Assembly (NCBI GenBank): GCA_963763365.1
Contig: CAVXOE010000011.1
Span: 372,001 to 436,000, forward strand
Direction of reading: 5' to 3'
Length of the DNA: 64,000 nucleotides
Source of the DNA: VAZQ01 sp963763365
Lineage (GTDB): Bacteria > Pseudomonadota > Alphaproteobacteria > Rhizobiales > Xanthobacteraceae
In this document: piece after piece, positions 56,132 through 64,000 of the stretch
Numbering within the stretch: the stretch's first letter is position 1
How the letters are laid out: each line of letters begins with the position of its first letter
Notes under the pieces: model-generated
What the model saw: the letters and a program-made list of their open reading frames with translations, nothing else
Told to the model about the DNA's origin: nothing
Databases searched by the model: none
Program-made: the position numbers and the translations under genes

Positions 56132-56919
56132 TGGATATAGCGACTGCCCGAGGCGAAGTGATCGGCATCGAACACGTCAGCCTCGTTTACCGTTCCAGGA
56201 ACGCAGAGGTCCTTGCGCTCGACGATATTTCGCTGAGCGCCTCCGACCGCGAATTCGTGGTGCTGCTCGGTCCGAGTGGCTGCGGCAAGAGCACGTTGCT
56301 CAAGCTCGTGGCCGGACTGATCCGACCCACCAGCGGCACGATCCGCGTGAATGGCGCACCGATCTCGGGCCCGACCCCGTCGATCGGGATCGTGTTTCAA
56401 AGCCCGTTGTTGATGGCTTGGCGGACCGTGCTTGAAAACGTGCTGCTGCAGATCGACATCCGCAATCTGCGTGTAGCGGACTATCGTGAGGCTGCGCTCG
56501 ACCTGCTCCGGCTCGTGGGGCTGCAGGGGTTCGAGAACGCACATCCGCACCAACTATCCGGCGGCATGCAACAGCGCGTGGGACTGTGTCGCGCGTTGAT
56601 TTACGATCCCGATCTCCTGATCATGGACGAACCTTTCGGCGCGCTCGACGCGATGACGCGCGAGCAGATGAATTCAGAGCTACAACGTATCTGGATCGAG
56701 CGCCGCAAGACGGTGCTGTTCATCACCCACAGTATTTCGGAAGCGGTGTTCCTGGCCGACCGGGTTCTGGTCATGTCGCCGCGCCCGGGAAAGTTGGTCG
56801 GTGAGATCGCTGTTGACCTGCCGCGGCCACGCACCGTCGCGACGACGGAGTTGCCGGCATTTGTCGAGCTCACACGCGAAGCCCGCCGATATTTGAACGC
56901 CGCGGCTGCCTTGGAGTAA
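56131..56919 (+). CDS. ABC transporter ATP-binding protein (SsuB/TauB type)
   Basis: 262 residues from ATG 56131. Walker A is LLGPSGCGKSTLLKL; the Q-loop is IGIVFQSPLL; the signature is HQLSGGMQQRVGLCRAL; Walker B is LLIMDEPFGALDAMTR; the H-loop is FITHSISEAV. A single nucleotide-binding domain, so it acts as a homodimer with the permease. Its start overlaps the receptor stop and its end is 4 bases from the flavin reductase start. Confidence 0.95.
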   Translation: MDIATARGEVIGIEHVSLVYRSRNAEVLALDDISLSASDREFVVLLGPSGCGKSTLLKLVAGLIRPTSGTIRVNGAPISGPTPSIGIVFQSPLLMAWRTVLENVLLQIDIRNLRVADYREAALDLLRLVGLQGFENAHPHQLSGGMQQRVGLCRALIYDPDLLIMDEPFGALDAMTREQMNSELQRIWIERRKTVLFITHSISEAVFLADRVLVMSPRPGKLVGEIAVDLPRPRTVATTELPAFVELTREARRYLNAAAALE

Positions 56920-56923
56920 CCGG

Positions 56924-57430
56924 ATGAAGCAAATCGACGCGAAGGCATTCTGGAGCGCGGTCGGTCAGCGCGCCATGGGCGTGTCGGTCGTGACCGCGAA
57001 GGGGCCGGATGGGCCAGCCGGATTTCTTGGCCTTTCGACGGCGCATGTCTGCGCCAATCCGCCAACCATGCTGGTCTCGATCGACAAAACAACGAGTGCG
57101 CTGGCTGCCGTGCTCGCGGGGAGGCATTTTGCGATCAATTACCTTGCAAACGACCAGCAGGCCATCTCCGATATGTTCGGAGGCAAAGGTTCCCTCAAAG
57201 GGTCGGAGCGCTTCGGCACCGCGGCATGGGGCACGTTGTCGACGGGCGCGCCGATATTGCAGGACGCGGCAGGCGCGATCGACTGCACATTGGAGGAAAC
57301 GATAGAACGTTTTGGCGTGGTCATTGCGCTCGGTCGCGTGGTCGATTTCAACGTCGGCACGCGCGACCCTCTTATCTTCTTCCGCGGCAAGTATCTCTCT
57401 GCATCACCCACGATCGGCGCCGCTCCATGA
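56924..57430 (+). CDS. flavin reductase (HpaC/DszD-like)
   Basis: 168 residues of the flavin-reductase-like split-barrel family. Motifs: GVSVVTAKGPDGPAGFLGLS, NPPTMLVSIDKTTS and FAINYLANDQQAISDMFGG. It supplies reduced FMN to a partner monooxygenase. The stop overlaps the ATG of the next gene in an ATGA arrangement (57427-57430), so the two should be made in a fixed ratio. Confidence 0.9.
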   Translation: MKQIDAKAFWSAVGQRAMGVSVVTAKGPDGPAGFLGLSTAHVCANPPTMLVSIDKTTSALAAVLAGRHFAINYLANDQQAISDMFGGKGSLKGSERFGTAAWGTLSTGAPILQDAAGAIDCTLEETIERFGVVIALGRVVDFNVGTRDPLIFFRGKYLSASPTIGAAP

Positions 57431-58767
57431 AACCGCAGATGCACCTCGCAATCGACGTCTCGTGGACGCAGGTCGAGACCACCTGGCGCGAGCCGGGGGC
57501 GCGCGTCGGCCGCCACTATCCGGATGTCGGACTATTCGAAGATATCGCGCGGGTCGCGGAGCGCGGGCTCTTCGACCTGATTTTTTTCGGCAACTCGACC
57601 GGTATTCCGAACACCTGGAAGAACTCGATCGACGACGCCGTTCGCTATGGGGTTGCCTGGCCACGCATGGACATGAGCCCATGGATCGTCGCCATGTCTC
57701 GCGTTACGAAGCACGTCGGTTTCGGGCTTACCTACGCGACGACGTTCATGCATCCTTTCTATGTCGCGCGCCTGCTCAATTCTCTCGACCACATCACCAA
57801 CGGCCGCATCGCGTTCAACGTCATCACGTCGCAGCGCAAGGCGGACGCGCAAAACTACGGCTTTGACGAATTGATGGAGCACAACCAGCGCTACGATCGC
57901 ATGGACGAGTTCATGGACGTTTGCCGGGCACTGTGGACAAGCGTCGCCCCGGACGCCTTTGAATGGAACCGGGACACCGGCCAGGTTGCCGACCCCGCCA
58001 AAGTGCGACCGATCGATCACGTCGGCAAATTCTTCAAGGTGAAGGGGCCTCTGAGCGTCCCTCCCTCGCCCCAGATCGTACCCGTGCTGATCCAAGCCGG
58101 CGGCTCACCGCGAGGCACCCGCGCGGCCGCGCGCTTCGTCGATCACGTCTTCGGGGCACGCAAGCCGATACCGGCCATGGCCAAGCAACGCGGTGAGGTC
58201 GATGCGGCATTGCGCGCCGAGGGCCGTGATCCGTCCAAGGTCGGTATCATCTGGTCGACGCAGGTCATGGTCGGCGAGACCGAGGCCGAAGCAAAAAGAA
58301 TGAAAGAGCGGCTGATCGACCGTGTGCCGCGCGAGGCGGTCGGCGCCTGGCTGTCGCACAACACCGGTTTCGATATGTCGACGCTACCACCGCGCTTCTC
58401 GCTCAAGGAGCTGAACGAGCGAATCGTGGCGGCTAATGCTTCCCCGGTCGGCTTTGTGTCGCAGCTTGCACAGGCGCTGGGCCATGACGGCGAGATCACG
58501 CGTGATGAATTCTTCGAGCATGGGCTTAGGACGGCTACGAGTTACGCCACGACGACGGCTGGTACGGCTGCGCAGATCGCCGATCAGCTCGAGGAGCGAT
58601 TTGAGGGCTCCGGCAGCCGCGGCGGCTTCATGCTGCGCCACTCTCAGGCCGAACAGATCGATGCTCTGCACAATATCGTCGACCTGCTGGTGCCGGAGTT
58701 GCAACGCCGCGGCCGGTTCCGCACCGCCTATACCGGAAAAACCTTGCGCGAGAACCTGTCGATGTGA
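57427..58767 (+). CDS. FMN-dependent monooxygenase, NtaA/SnaA/DszA(SoxA) family
   Basis: 446 residues from ATG 57427. It has the luciferase-like TIM-barrel signatures of the group: HLAIDVSWTQVETTWREPG near the start, FDLIFFGNSTGI, GFGLTYATTFMHPFYVARLL and GRIAFNVITSQRKADAQNYG. Members are the oxygenase half of two-component systems acting on nitrilotriacetate, EDTA, dibenzothiophene sulfone or sulfonates. The dedicated importer and flavin reductase upstream suggest uptake followed by oxygenative cleavage, perhaps for sulfur. The exact compound is unknown. Confidence 0.9.
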   Translation: MKPQMHLAIDVSWTQVETTWREPGARVGRHYPDVGLFEDIARVAERGLFDLIFFGNSTGIPNTWKNSIDDAVRYGVAWPRMDMSPWIVAMSRVTKHVGFGLTYATTFMHPFYVARLLNSLDHITNGRIAFNVITSQRKADAQNYGFDELMEHNQRYDRMDEFMDVCRALWTSVAPDAFEWNRDTGQVADPAKVRPIDHVGKFFKVKGPLSVPPSPQIVPVLIQAGGSPRGTRAAARFVDHVFGARKPIPAMAKQRGEVDAALRAEGRDPSKVGIIWSTQVMVGETEAEAKRMKERLIDRVPREAVGAWLSHNTGFDMSTLPPRFSLKELNERIVAANASPVGFVSQLAQALGHDGEITRDEFFEHGLRTATSYATTTAGTAAQIADQLEERFEGSGSRGGFMLRHSQAEQIDALHNIVDLLVPELQRRGRFRTAYTGKTLRENLSM

Positions 58768-58942
58768 CCGAATGTTGTGGCACCAGACATCGGGAACTCC
58801 GGCCCAGCACAGACATTCGTTAGCCCAGAGCGAAGGCCTTTCGCCGTCACATCACTAATTTCGCGCGCGTGAAGCGGCGCTCGACAGTCAGATTTGGCGA
58901 GCGCTTCTTTGTCCACCGCACGGAACTTGGCGGCGAGGTCGA

Positions 58943-59398
58943 TCAAGGCCGCGTTTCGTTAGCGGAGTCCAAAGAGGCGATCAGAGCCCCGATGGGATCC
59001 GCCTCATCCGAGGCATCCGGCGGTTCGGATTCCGGCGCTATCTTGAGAGACACCCGCGTAAGTCCAGAGAAACCGAGAGCACGTGCCCCAGCCGGCGTCA
59101 CGTCGATGACCCGGCCGCGCACAAAAGGGCCACGGTCAGTGATGGTCACAATGACCGAGCGGCCGTTTTTCTTGTTGGTCACACGCACGTTGGTGCCGAA
59201 AGGCAGGGTGCGGTGCGCGGCGGTCAAAGCAGCATTGCTCAATCTTTTACCACTGGCGGTCCGGCTTCCACTTCTGGTGGAGTAGATCGAAGCGATCCCC
59301 AATTGATCAGCCGCTCCGTCGATTGCCATCGCCTGTTCCGGCCCCAGACAGGCCATCGCAATGGCTGTTGCGCTCGCCGCAACGAGCATCATCTTCAT
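58943..59398 (-). CDS. septal ring lytic transglycosylase-like RlpA protein
   Basis: 151 residues from ATG 59398, with AGGGGAAAT a few bases upstream; the longer frame to 59428 is not needed. A signal peptide (MMLVAASATAIAMACLGPEQAMA) leads to the double-psi beta-barrel: QLGIASIYSTRSGSRTASGKR, HRTLPFGTNVRVTN and ITDRGPFVRGRVIDVTPAGA. There is no C-terminal SPOR domain. RlpA-type proteins cut peptidoglycan lacking stem peptides. It is a single gene. Confidence 0.85.
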   Translation of the reverse strand: MKMMLVAASATAIAMACLGPEQAMAIDGAADQLGIASIYSTRSGSRTASGKRLSNAALTAAHRTLPFGTNVRVTNKKNGRSVIVTITDRGPFVRGRVIDVTPAGARALGFSGLTRVSLKIAPESEPPDASDEADPIGALIASLDSANETRP

Positions 59399-59553
59399 GA
59401 TTTCCCCTAGTCCCCTCACCTCCAACAACTAAGTGGAATTTCTCAACGGAGCCTTGCGTTTTTCAGGCGAAAGAAAGGCGGCCACGTGAGGATTGCTGGA
59501 CAGCCGGCGCCTTGCGCCCTTTGGGTGATCCTCGTGCTGCGCCGCGAACGCCG

Positions 59554-60672
59554 TCAAAGCTTCTTCGCCAACCAATCCGCGACAAACAGCAACGCCGGGA
59601 AATGGTTGTCGAACTGGCAGTGAGCCGCGCCGCCATTCTCGCCGGTGAAAATCTTCAGTGTCCGGTCCTTGGATGCGATGACCTCGAACATCCTTTTTGC
59701 GTCGGCGACCGGCACCTGCTGATCGTCCTGTCCGTGTACGATCAGAAACGGGCACGTGATGCGCTCTCCGATGGGTCCCACCTGGAACCGTTCGACGCAC
59801 TTCATCGCCGCTTCCATCGTATCGGTCCCGGTAATGTACATCAGTTGGAACATCGGGGCCGCGACCGCTCCACCAACGGTGATCCGGCGATGCCAAACCG
59901 CGTGATAGTCATAATTCCCGCCCCAGGCCACGACAGCCCGCAAGCGCGGCTCGAAAGCCGCCGCGCGGGCCACGTAGTAGCCGCCCAGGCTGCTGCCGAT
60001 AATGCCGATGCGGTTGCGGTCGACGTCGCCGCGCGATTGCAGATAGTCGATAGCGGCTCCGACCGGTACCTCGTAATCGTAGCGGGTGTAGAGTTTGCCG
60101 ATCCGCAGTGCTTCGCCGACACCCGGAGTATCGACCGCGAGGCAACTGATGCCGCGCTTTGCCAATTTATCGCGAAGACGCAGATAAGAGATTTCCTTGG
60201 TCGTATCGAGTCCGCTCAGGAATATGACGGTCGGGTTGGGGCCGGCCCTGTTCTGCGCCGGAATGAAATAGGCAGGCAAGCTCTGCCCACGCTCGTAGGG
60301 GACGAGCACACGCTCGATCCCATGATCGGTCATCGACCTCGCCTGCTCGAACGTGTCGAGCGCACGGCCGTAGGATTTCAGGCGCAACGGATCTGCCGGA
60401 GGCACGAACTGCTCCGCGATCTTGTGATAGAGGCTTGCGAGAAAGTAGTTTTCGCCGGCGCTCGCCCTGGTCCCTGTCGCCAGATTGTCCTGCGCGCGCG
60501 TCTCGAGCAAGGACGCAAGCCGTGTCCAGGTCTCGTACCAAATTTCGTCCTGCCCGACATGTTCGCGCAGGCCGTCCAAGATGAGACCAAGGTCGCCAAA
60601 TTCGCCGCCGGCCGCCAGAGCCGCCCATGTGTTGTAGGACCAGCGGTAGTGGCCCGGGAAAAACTCAAACAT
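59554..60672 (-). CDS. alpha/beta hydrolase, paralogue of the 1763-2923 gene
   Basis: 372 residues from ATG 60672, with AAGGAAG upstream; the longer frame to 60798 overlaps the VOC gene. The catalytic elbow is IGSSLGG (Ser228), the acid Asp316/317 in GQDDQQVP, and the base His351 in AAHCQFDNH. The helical cap (FFPGHYRWSYNTWAALAAGG) and core follow the layout of the other hydrolase in this window. Adjacent to an extradiol dioxygenase-like protein, it may cleave a ring-fission product. Confidence 0.82.
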   Translation of the reverse strand: MFEFFPGHYRWSYNTWAALAAGGEFGDLGLILDGLREHVGQDEIWYETWTRLASLLETRAQDNLATGTRASAGENYFLASLYHKIAEQFVPPADPLRLKSYGRALDTFEQARSMTDHGIERVLVPYERGQSLPAYFIPAQNRAGPNPTVIFLSGLDTTKEISYLRLRDKLAKRGISCLAVDTPGVGEALRIGKLYTRYDYEVPVGAAIDYLQSRGDVDRNRIGIIGSSLGGYYVARAAAFEPRLRAVVAWGGNYDYHAVWHRRITVGGAVAAPMFQLMYITGTDTMEAAMKCVERFQVGPIGERITCPFLIVHGQDDQQVPVADAKRMFEVIASKDRTLKIFTGENGGAAHCQFDNHFPALLFVADWLAKKL

Positions 60673-60746
60673 GATCTTCCTTGCTGGTTGACTTGGATCG
60701 ATAGGAAGCACGCAGGGAGCGAGCGCCGTCGTGCCGACGCGTCGCT

Positions 60747-61730
60747 TTAAGACCGCTGAAAACCCTTGAAGCGGCGAACGCCCTCGAACAACGCCCATTC
60801 GGCGATCGTGTCGGGCCGCGGCGGCAGGCTTCGCGGCTTCCAGTTCTTGTCGAGGAAATCGGTATCGGAAAAGTACTCGACCTGGCCGCCGGCAGGATTC
60901 TGGAAGTACCAGAAATAGGCCGAAGACACCTTGTGACGGCCGGGACCTACGATCGTATCCCAGCCGTGCTCGGCGAAATGCAGGCCGCCACCGAATACCT
61001 CGTGAATATCGCGCACTTCAAAAGCCACGTGCTCGAACTGCGTCCGTTTGTTGCGCGTCGTCAGCAGCGCGACATTGTGGTGGTCGCTTTCTTCGGCACA
61101 GCGGCAGAACAGGCCCAAATCCATGTAGCGGTCCGACGCAATGAATTTGAGCCGGTTGAGATAGAAGTCCTCGCCTTTCGCCACGTCGTCCGGGCCGGAC
61201 GTTTCGAACACGACATGTCCGATGCGAGTAGGCTCGGCGCGTGCGTAGTGAACCGCGGGCTCACTGATGCGGGTGCGGCTACCGACAAAGTTCATCTTGG
61301 TCGACCCCGGATCGATGTTATGGGTCGCCTGTACGCTCGCGTATTCCCAAAGCTTGAAGCCGATGCCGTACCCATATGGATCGAGACTGTGTACGGAGCC
61401 GTCTGCAGACCGCTCGACGGCGCGATCGCGCGCCAATTCCTTTGCGATGGTGTCGAGGTCGCGTTTCGACTGAACGCCCCAGACGACCTCGCGCATCGAC
61501 GAGCCGGGCTCGCGCGCAGGAAACGGAAAGTCCGACGTATTCAGGTTCCGCAGCACAATTCGCGGGCCTTGGCGGGTTTCCAGAATGGTTTCGTCATCGG
61601 AGCGCTTGACGGTTCGCAGGCCCCAATCGTCAAAAAAACGATGGCACAGATCCATGTCCTCGATTCCATAGATGATCGAATCGATTCCAATGAAGCGCGC
61701 GCGGATCGAAATATCGGCTTCGGCGCCCAT
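60747..61730 (-). CDS. VOC-family extradiol dioxygenase-like protein
   Basis: 327 residues from ATG 61730. Two vicinal-oxygen-chelate modules. The C-terminal module has the iron ligands expected of catechol 2,3-dioxygenases: His172 in RIGHVVFET, His234 in QFEHVAFEV and Glu285 in GGQVEYFSD. The N-terminal module lacks ligands, as usual. It probably cleaves an aromatic diol or a related substrate. It lies downstream of the LysR gene and upstream of the hydrolase gene, consistent with one catabolic unit. Confidence 0.85.
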   Translation of the reverse strand: MGAEADISIRARFIGIDSIIYGIEDMDLCHRFFDDWGLRTVKRSDDETILETRQGPRIVLRNLNTSDFPFPAREPGSSMREVVWGVQSKRDLDTIAKELARDRAVERSADGSVHSLDPYGYGIGFKLWEYASVQATHNIDPGSTKMNFVGSRTRISEPAVHYARAEPTRIGHVVFETSGPDDVAKGEDFYLNRLKFIASDRYMDLGLFCRCAEESDHHNVALLTTRNKRTQFEHVAFEVRDIHEVFGGGLHFAEHGWDTIVGPGRHKVSSAYFWYFQNPAGGQVEYFSDTDFLDKNWKPRSLPPRPDTIAEWALFEGVRRFKGFQRS

Positions 61731-61799
61731 CATGACCCTGGTGCTAGCCGGCCTGACAAATTCTGCCCTGGTGACATGTGCGAACTCATAGTCGCGTCC

Positions 61800-61854
61800 A
61801 ATGTGGGGTCCACATTACGCAAGAATGGCCACATTAGACAAATGAATTGGATGA
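61800..61854. promoter_or_regulatory. candidate LysR binding region upstream of the VOC gene
   Basis: AATGTGG (61800-61806), spacer GGT, CCACATT (61810-61816) is a perfect inverted repeat. CCACATTA recurs at 61829-61836. CAAATGAATT at 61839-61848 is also found, on the opposite strand, upstream of the LysR gene at 62933-62942. Together these resemble a LysR-type control region for the VOC gene. Confidence 0.45.
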
Positions 61855-61873
61855 TTTTTAAGTTGAGAATATT

Positions 61874-62881
61874 TCATCTTGCTCTCGGCTGGGCTTTGAG
61901 GCCGCGACCTGCGGCCTGAGGCAGTACCCGTTGCGAACCGGGGAGCCAGAACGCTTCGGTCTTGAAAGTGTCGAGGGTCAGCTTTCGGGGCTTCGGCCCA
62001 CGGCATTGCAAGCAAACATCAATGAATCTTTGAACGATTCGAAGCGACCGCCTCTTGTGAGTGACCAGTCCGAACTGATCGGTGATCTTGTGGTTCGGCA
62101 ATCTGAAGGCATGCAGAACGCCGTTGCGCAGTTCGTCGGCTACGGTGAACACAGGCACCAGCGCGACGCCCAGACCGATCCCTACAATTCGTTTCACGAA
62201 TCCGAAATCATTCGATTCAGTCAGGATCGGCGGGTACCCACCGTGGGATGCAAAGAGATTGTCGGAGACCATGCGGCTTCCGCTGCCGCGGTGGTAGCGC
62301 ACGAACTGAAACCTCTTCACTTCGCGCATCGGAGCGGTGCGGGCCCTGCCCAACTCATGCTGCGGGCTGACGATAAAGACGTGCTCGACCTCGCCGAGCG
62401 CAACCGTCTCCAATGTGGGCAGGTCGACCGGTAGCGGAGTGAAGGCGATGTCCGCAGCCCGCATCGCGACCTTCGACACCGCGCTATCGGGCGTGTCGGT
62501 CGCGGTGAAATCCAGCTTCGCATTCTTGTGGCTGTCGATGAAGGCTTGGCAAAGGTCCCCATAGACGTAAGCGAACCCGGCGGTGGTGGCGGCCACGCGG
62601 ATCACCTCGATCCGCTCGCCCTCTTGTCCGACGCCGAACTGATCGCGCAACTCCTCCAGCTCGAACATGATGCGATCGGCGGTGGCAAGGACCACCTGTC
62701 CGGCATCGGTGAGATAGACCTGCGGGCGTGCGCGCACGAGCAGCGTTGCGCCCAACTCATCCTCAAGCTGTTTGATCTGGTGGCTCAGCGCCGATTGGGT
62801 GAGCTTGAGCTGTTCGGCGGCGGCGCCAAAACTGCCGCTTGCAACGATGGCGCGTAGCGATCGTAGTTGCCGTAACTCCAT
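61874..62881 (-). CDS. LysR-family transcriptional regulator
   Basis: 335 residues. The winged helix-turn-helix occupies residues ~1-60 (QLRSLRAIVASGSFGAAAEQ then LTQSALSHQIKQLEDELGATLL). An effector domain of two alpha/beta lobes follows. The C-terminal extension is basic and longer than usual. It lies upstream of the VOC gene on the same strand and divergent from a YciI gene. Two DNA motifs in its own and the VOC upstream regions suggest local regulation in response to an aromatic effector. Confidence 0.9.
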   Translation of the reverse strand: MELRQLRSLRAIVASGSFGAAAEQLKLTQSALSHQIKQLEDELGATLLVRARPQVYLTDAGQVVLATADRIMFELEELRDQFGVGQEGERIEVIRVAATTAGFAYVYGDLCQAFIDSHKNAKLDFTATDTPDSAVSKVAMRAADIAFTPLPVDLPTLETVALGEVEHVFIVSPQHELGRARTAPMREVKRFQFVRYHRGSGSRMVSDNLFASHGGYPPILTESNDFGFVKRIVGIGLGVALVPVFTVADELRNGVLHAFRLPNHKITDQFGLVTHKRRSLRIVQRFIDVCLQCRGPKPRKLTLDTFKTEAFWLPGSQRVLPQAAGRGLKAQPRAR

Positions 62882-62928
62882 GGCTCCTGATCCACTCTGC
62901 TCTTTGAAGGAGTTTCATTTAAGCCATA

Positions 62929-62949
62929 TCATAATTCATTTGATTCATG
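62929..62949. promoter_or_regulatory. candidate LysR box in the LysR/YciI divergent region
   Basis: The minus strand here contains CAAATGAATTATGA, sharing CAAATGAATT and a nearby ATGA with the element at 61839-61854. It lies in AT-rich DNA about 50 bases upstream of the LysR start and about 100 bases before the YciI start, a usual place for LysR autoregulation. Its real role is untested. Confidence 0.35.
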
Positions 62950-63051
62950 TTAGCGCGCTCCATACGCTGAAGGCTTGGAATTTGGCCGCTCGCGCGCTCG
63001 TGTGAATTCAGCGCGCGCAGAAGCGGTGGCGGCCGCAGTGCGGGAGCCAGA

Positions 63052-63483
63052 ATGACCGATGAACGAAGCGCCCTGGACGCCAAGATGCAGGATTACGGCC
63101 GGGAGCGAACCGAGGGCTTCCTGCTGAAGGATTACTACGTCGTCCTGGCACAACCGCGGACTGGGAGTGACGACAAACCGCTTCCTCATCTCGACGAATC
63201 CGAACACAAGCGTCTGTTCGACGAACACATCGCCCATCAGCTCAAGCTCGAAGAGTCCGGACAGTTGTTCGCTGCCGGCCCCCTGTTGGACGAGCAGGGC
63301 AAACGCGTCGGCGGGCTTATCGTCCTCCGGGCCAATTCATTCGACGAGGCGAGACAGATCGTCGCGTCTGATCCGCATCGCTCCTCGGGATTGTGGGACC
63401 ATACAATCCATCGCTGGCGTGTGAGCGAAGGGTCCTACACCGTGCGCGTAAAATATTCTTCGCAGTCGGCCATCGTTTCATGA
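63052..63483 (+). CDS. YciI-family protein
   Basis: 143 residues. The ferredoxin-like YciI fold appears as DYYVVLAQPRTG, FDEHIAHQLKLEESGQLFAAGP and SFDEARQIVASDPHRSSGLW. The His and Asp residues of the fold (HIAHQ and SDPHRSSG) are conserved. Many YciI proteins are muconolactone isomerase-like or bind chlorinated muconates; here the divergent LysR and nearby dioxygenase-like gene would fit an aromatic pathway. The function remains uncertain. Confidence 0.8.
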   Translation: MTDERSALDAKMQDYGRERTEGFLLKDYYVVLAQPRTGSDDKPLPHLDESEHKRLFDEHIAHQLKLEESGQLFAAGPLLDEQGKRVGGLIVLRANSFDEARQIVASDPHRSSGLWDHTIHRWRVSEGSYTVRVKYSSQSAIVS

Positions 63484-63514
63484 GTGGCCTGGCGTCGTCA
63501 TCGGGAGATACGAG

Positions 63515-64000
63515 ATGAAACCTGTCCGCAGAGCCTTCCTGCAGCTAAGCGTCAGCGCGCTCATGATGCCTGCCGTGCTCCTTGGAGCAAGGGCCGAAAC
63601 CTATCCATCCCGGCCTGTTCGCATCGTCGTCGGCTTTCCCCCTGGCGGAGCGGCCGACATTGTCGCGCGCGTCGTGGCTCAATCTCTGTCGGAGCGGCTT
63701 GGACAGCCGTTCGTCGTCGAGAACCGGCCGGGCGCCGGCACCAATGTCGCGACCGAGTCGGTGCTCAAGGCGCCCGCCGACGGCTACACGTTATTGTTCG
63801 CGACCGTATCCAATGCGATCAATACGGCCCTCTACGACAAGATCAATTTCGACTTCGTTCATGACATCGCCCCGATCGCAGGCATCGATCGCCTGACCTA
63901 CGTCCTGGTGGCAAACCCATCGGTGCCATTCAAGACGATCCCCGAACTGATCGCCTACGCGAAGGCCAATCCAGGCAAGCTCAATATCGCGGCCGCCGCG
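63515..64000 (+). CDS. Bug-family (TctC-like) solute receptor, 3' end cut off
   Basis: The frame from ATG 63515 is open to the window edge, 162 codons. A signal peptide (FLQLSVSALMMPAVLLGARA) precedes YPSRPVRIVVGFPPGGAADI, the Bug signature, then ENRPGAGTNVATES and ADGYTLLF. It starts 31 bases after the YciI gene, so both may be transcribed together. The ligand is unknown, and no transporter partner is visible. Confidence 0.88.
   Translation, partial: MKPVRRAFLQLSVSALMMPAVLLGARAETYPSRPVRIVVGFPPGGAADIVARVVAQSLSERLGQPFVVENRPGAGTNVATESVLKAPADGYTLLFATVSNAINTALYDKINFDFVHDIAPIAGIDRLTYVLVANPSVPFKTIPELIAYAKANPGKLNIAAAA

Noticed and set aside
59429..59896. 155-residue minus frame next to the second alpha/beta hydrolase
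   Set aside because: It largely overlaps the hydrolase gene in another frame and has no motif or ribosome site; a shadow.
1..64000. CRISPR arrays, tRNA or rRNA genes, integrases, insertion sequences
   Set aside because: I looked for regular direct repeats, cloverleaf-like segments and transposase or integrase frames and saw none.

Overview
The window is GC-rich alphaproteobacterial DNA, most likely from the Bradyrhizobium/Nitrobacteraceae side of the Hyphomicrobiales. This rests on codon use, on several orphan Bug-type solute receptors, and on a palindromic intergenic repeat near 28.74 kb that I recall as common in Bradyrhizobium and Rhodopseudomonas. I saw no rRNA, tRNA, CRISPR array, transposase or integrase.

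Layout. (1) 1-9.5 kb is a catabolic and transport block: a cut-off ABC substrate-binding protein, a frameshifted Bug receptor, an alpha/beta hydrolase, a 3' scrap of another Bug gene, an amidohydrolase/decarboxylase, a Tat-type spermidine dehydrogenase-like flavoprotein, a CLC chloride transporter, an intact Bug receptor and a YdcF-like protein. (2) 9.6-47.1 kb is a large extracellular/capsular polysaccharide locus with a near-complete Wzx/Wzy set: Wza-like export lipoprotein, Wzx flippase, Wzy ligase/polymerase, Wzc-type co-polymerase, WecB, Ugd, a polyprenyl-phosphate sugar transferase, glycosyltransferases, an acyltransferase, a FemAB-like GNAT protein and AsnB. Embedded at 16.0-23.2 kb is a translationally coupled nucleotide-sugar module (CTP:glucose-1-phosphate cytidylyltransferase, C-methyltransferase, SDR, DUF4910 protein, PIG-L deacetylase and an unrecognised internally duplicated Cys-rich protein). 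(3) 47.4-54.0 kb holds CoA-thioester genes: acyl-CoA dehydrogenase, CaiB/BaiF transferase, Bug receptor and MaoC-like hydratase on the minus strand, facing a Cys-less thiolase-like protein, a DUF35 protein and a MarR regulator. (4) 54.2-58.8 kb is a compact operon of a taurine/sulfonate-type ABC importer, a flavin reductase and a DszA/NtaA-type FMN monooxygenase. (5) 58.9-64 kb has RlpA, a second alpha/beta hydrolase, an extradiol dioxygenase-like VOC protein, a LysR regulator, a YciI protein and a cut-off Bug receptor.

Together the locus would make, decorate, flip, polymerise and export a repeat-unit polysaccharide, flanked by uptake and degradation genes for aromatic or organosulfur acids. 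Bug receptors recur five times without any TctA/TctB membrane partner.

Main caveat: genes between 23.4 and 38.8 kb carry about sixteen single-base frameshifts in seven genes, yet reading across frames restores full-length family-typical proteins. Sequence error is as likely as gene decay there. Strongest candidates for something new are the 16-23 kb sugar module with the duplicated Cys-rich protein, the GT2-WecG fusion, and candidate operators in the CoA and VOC/LysR regions.
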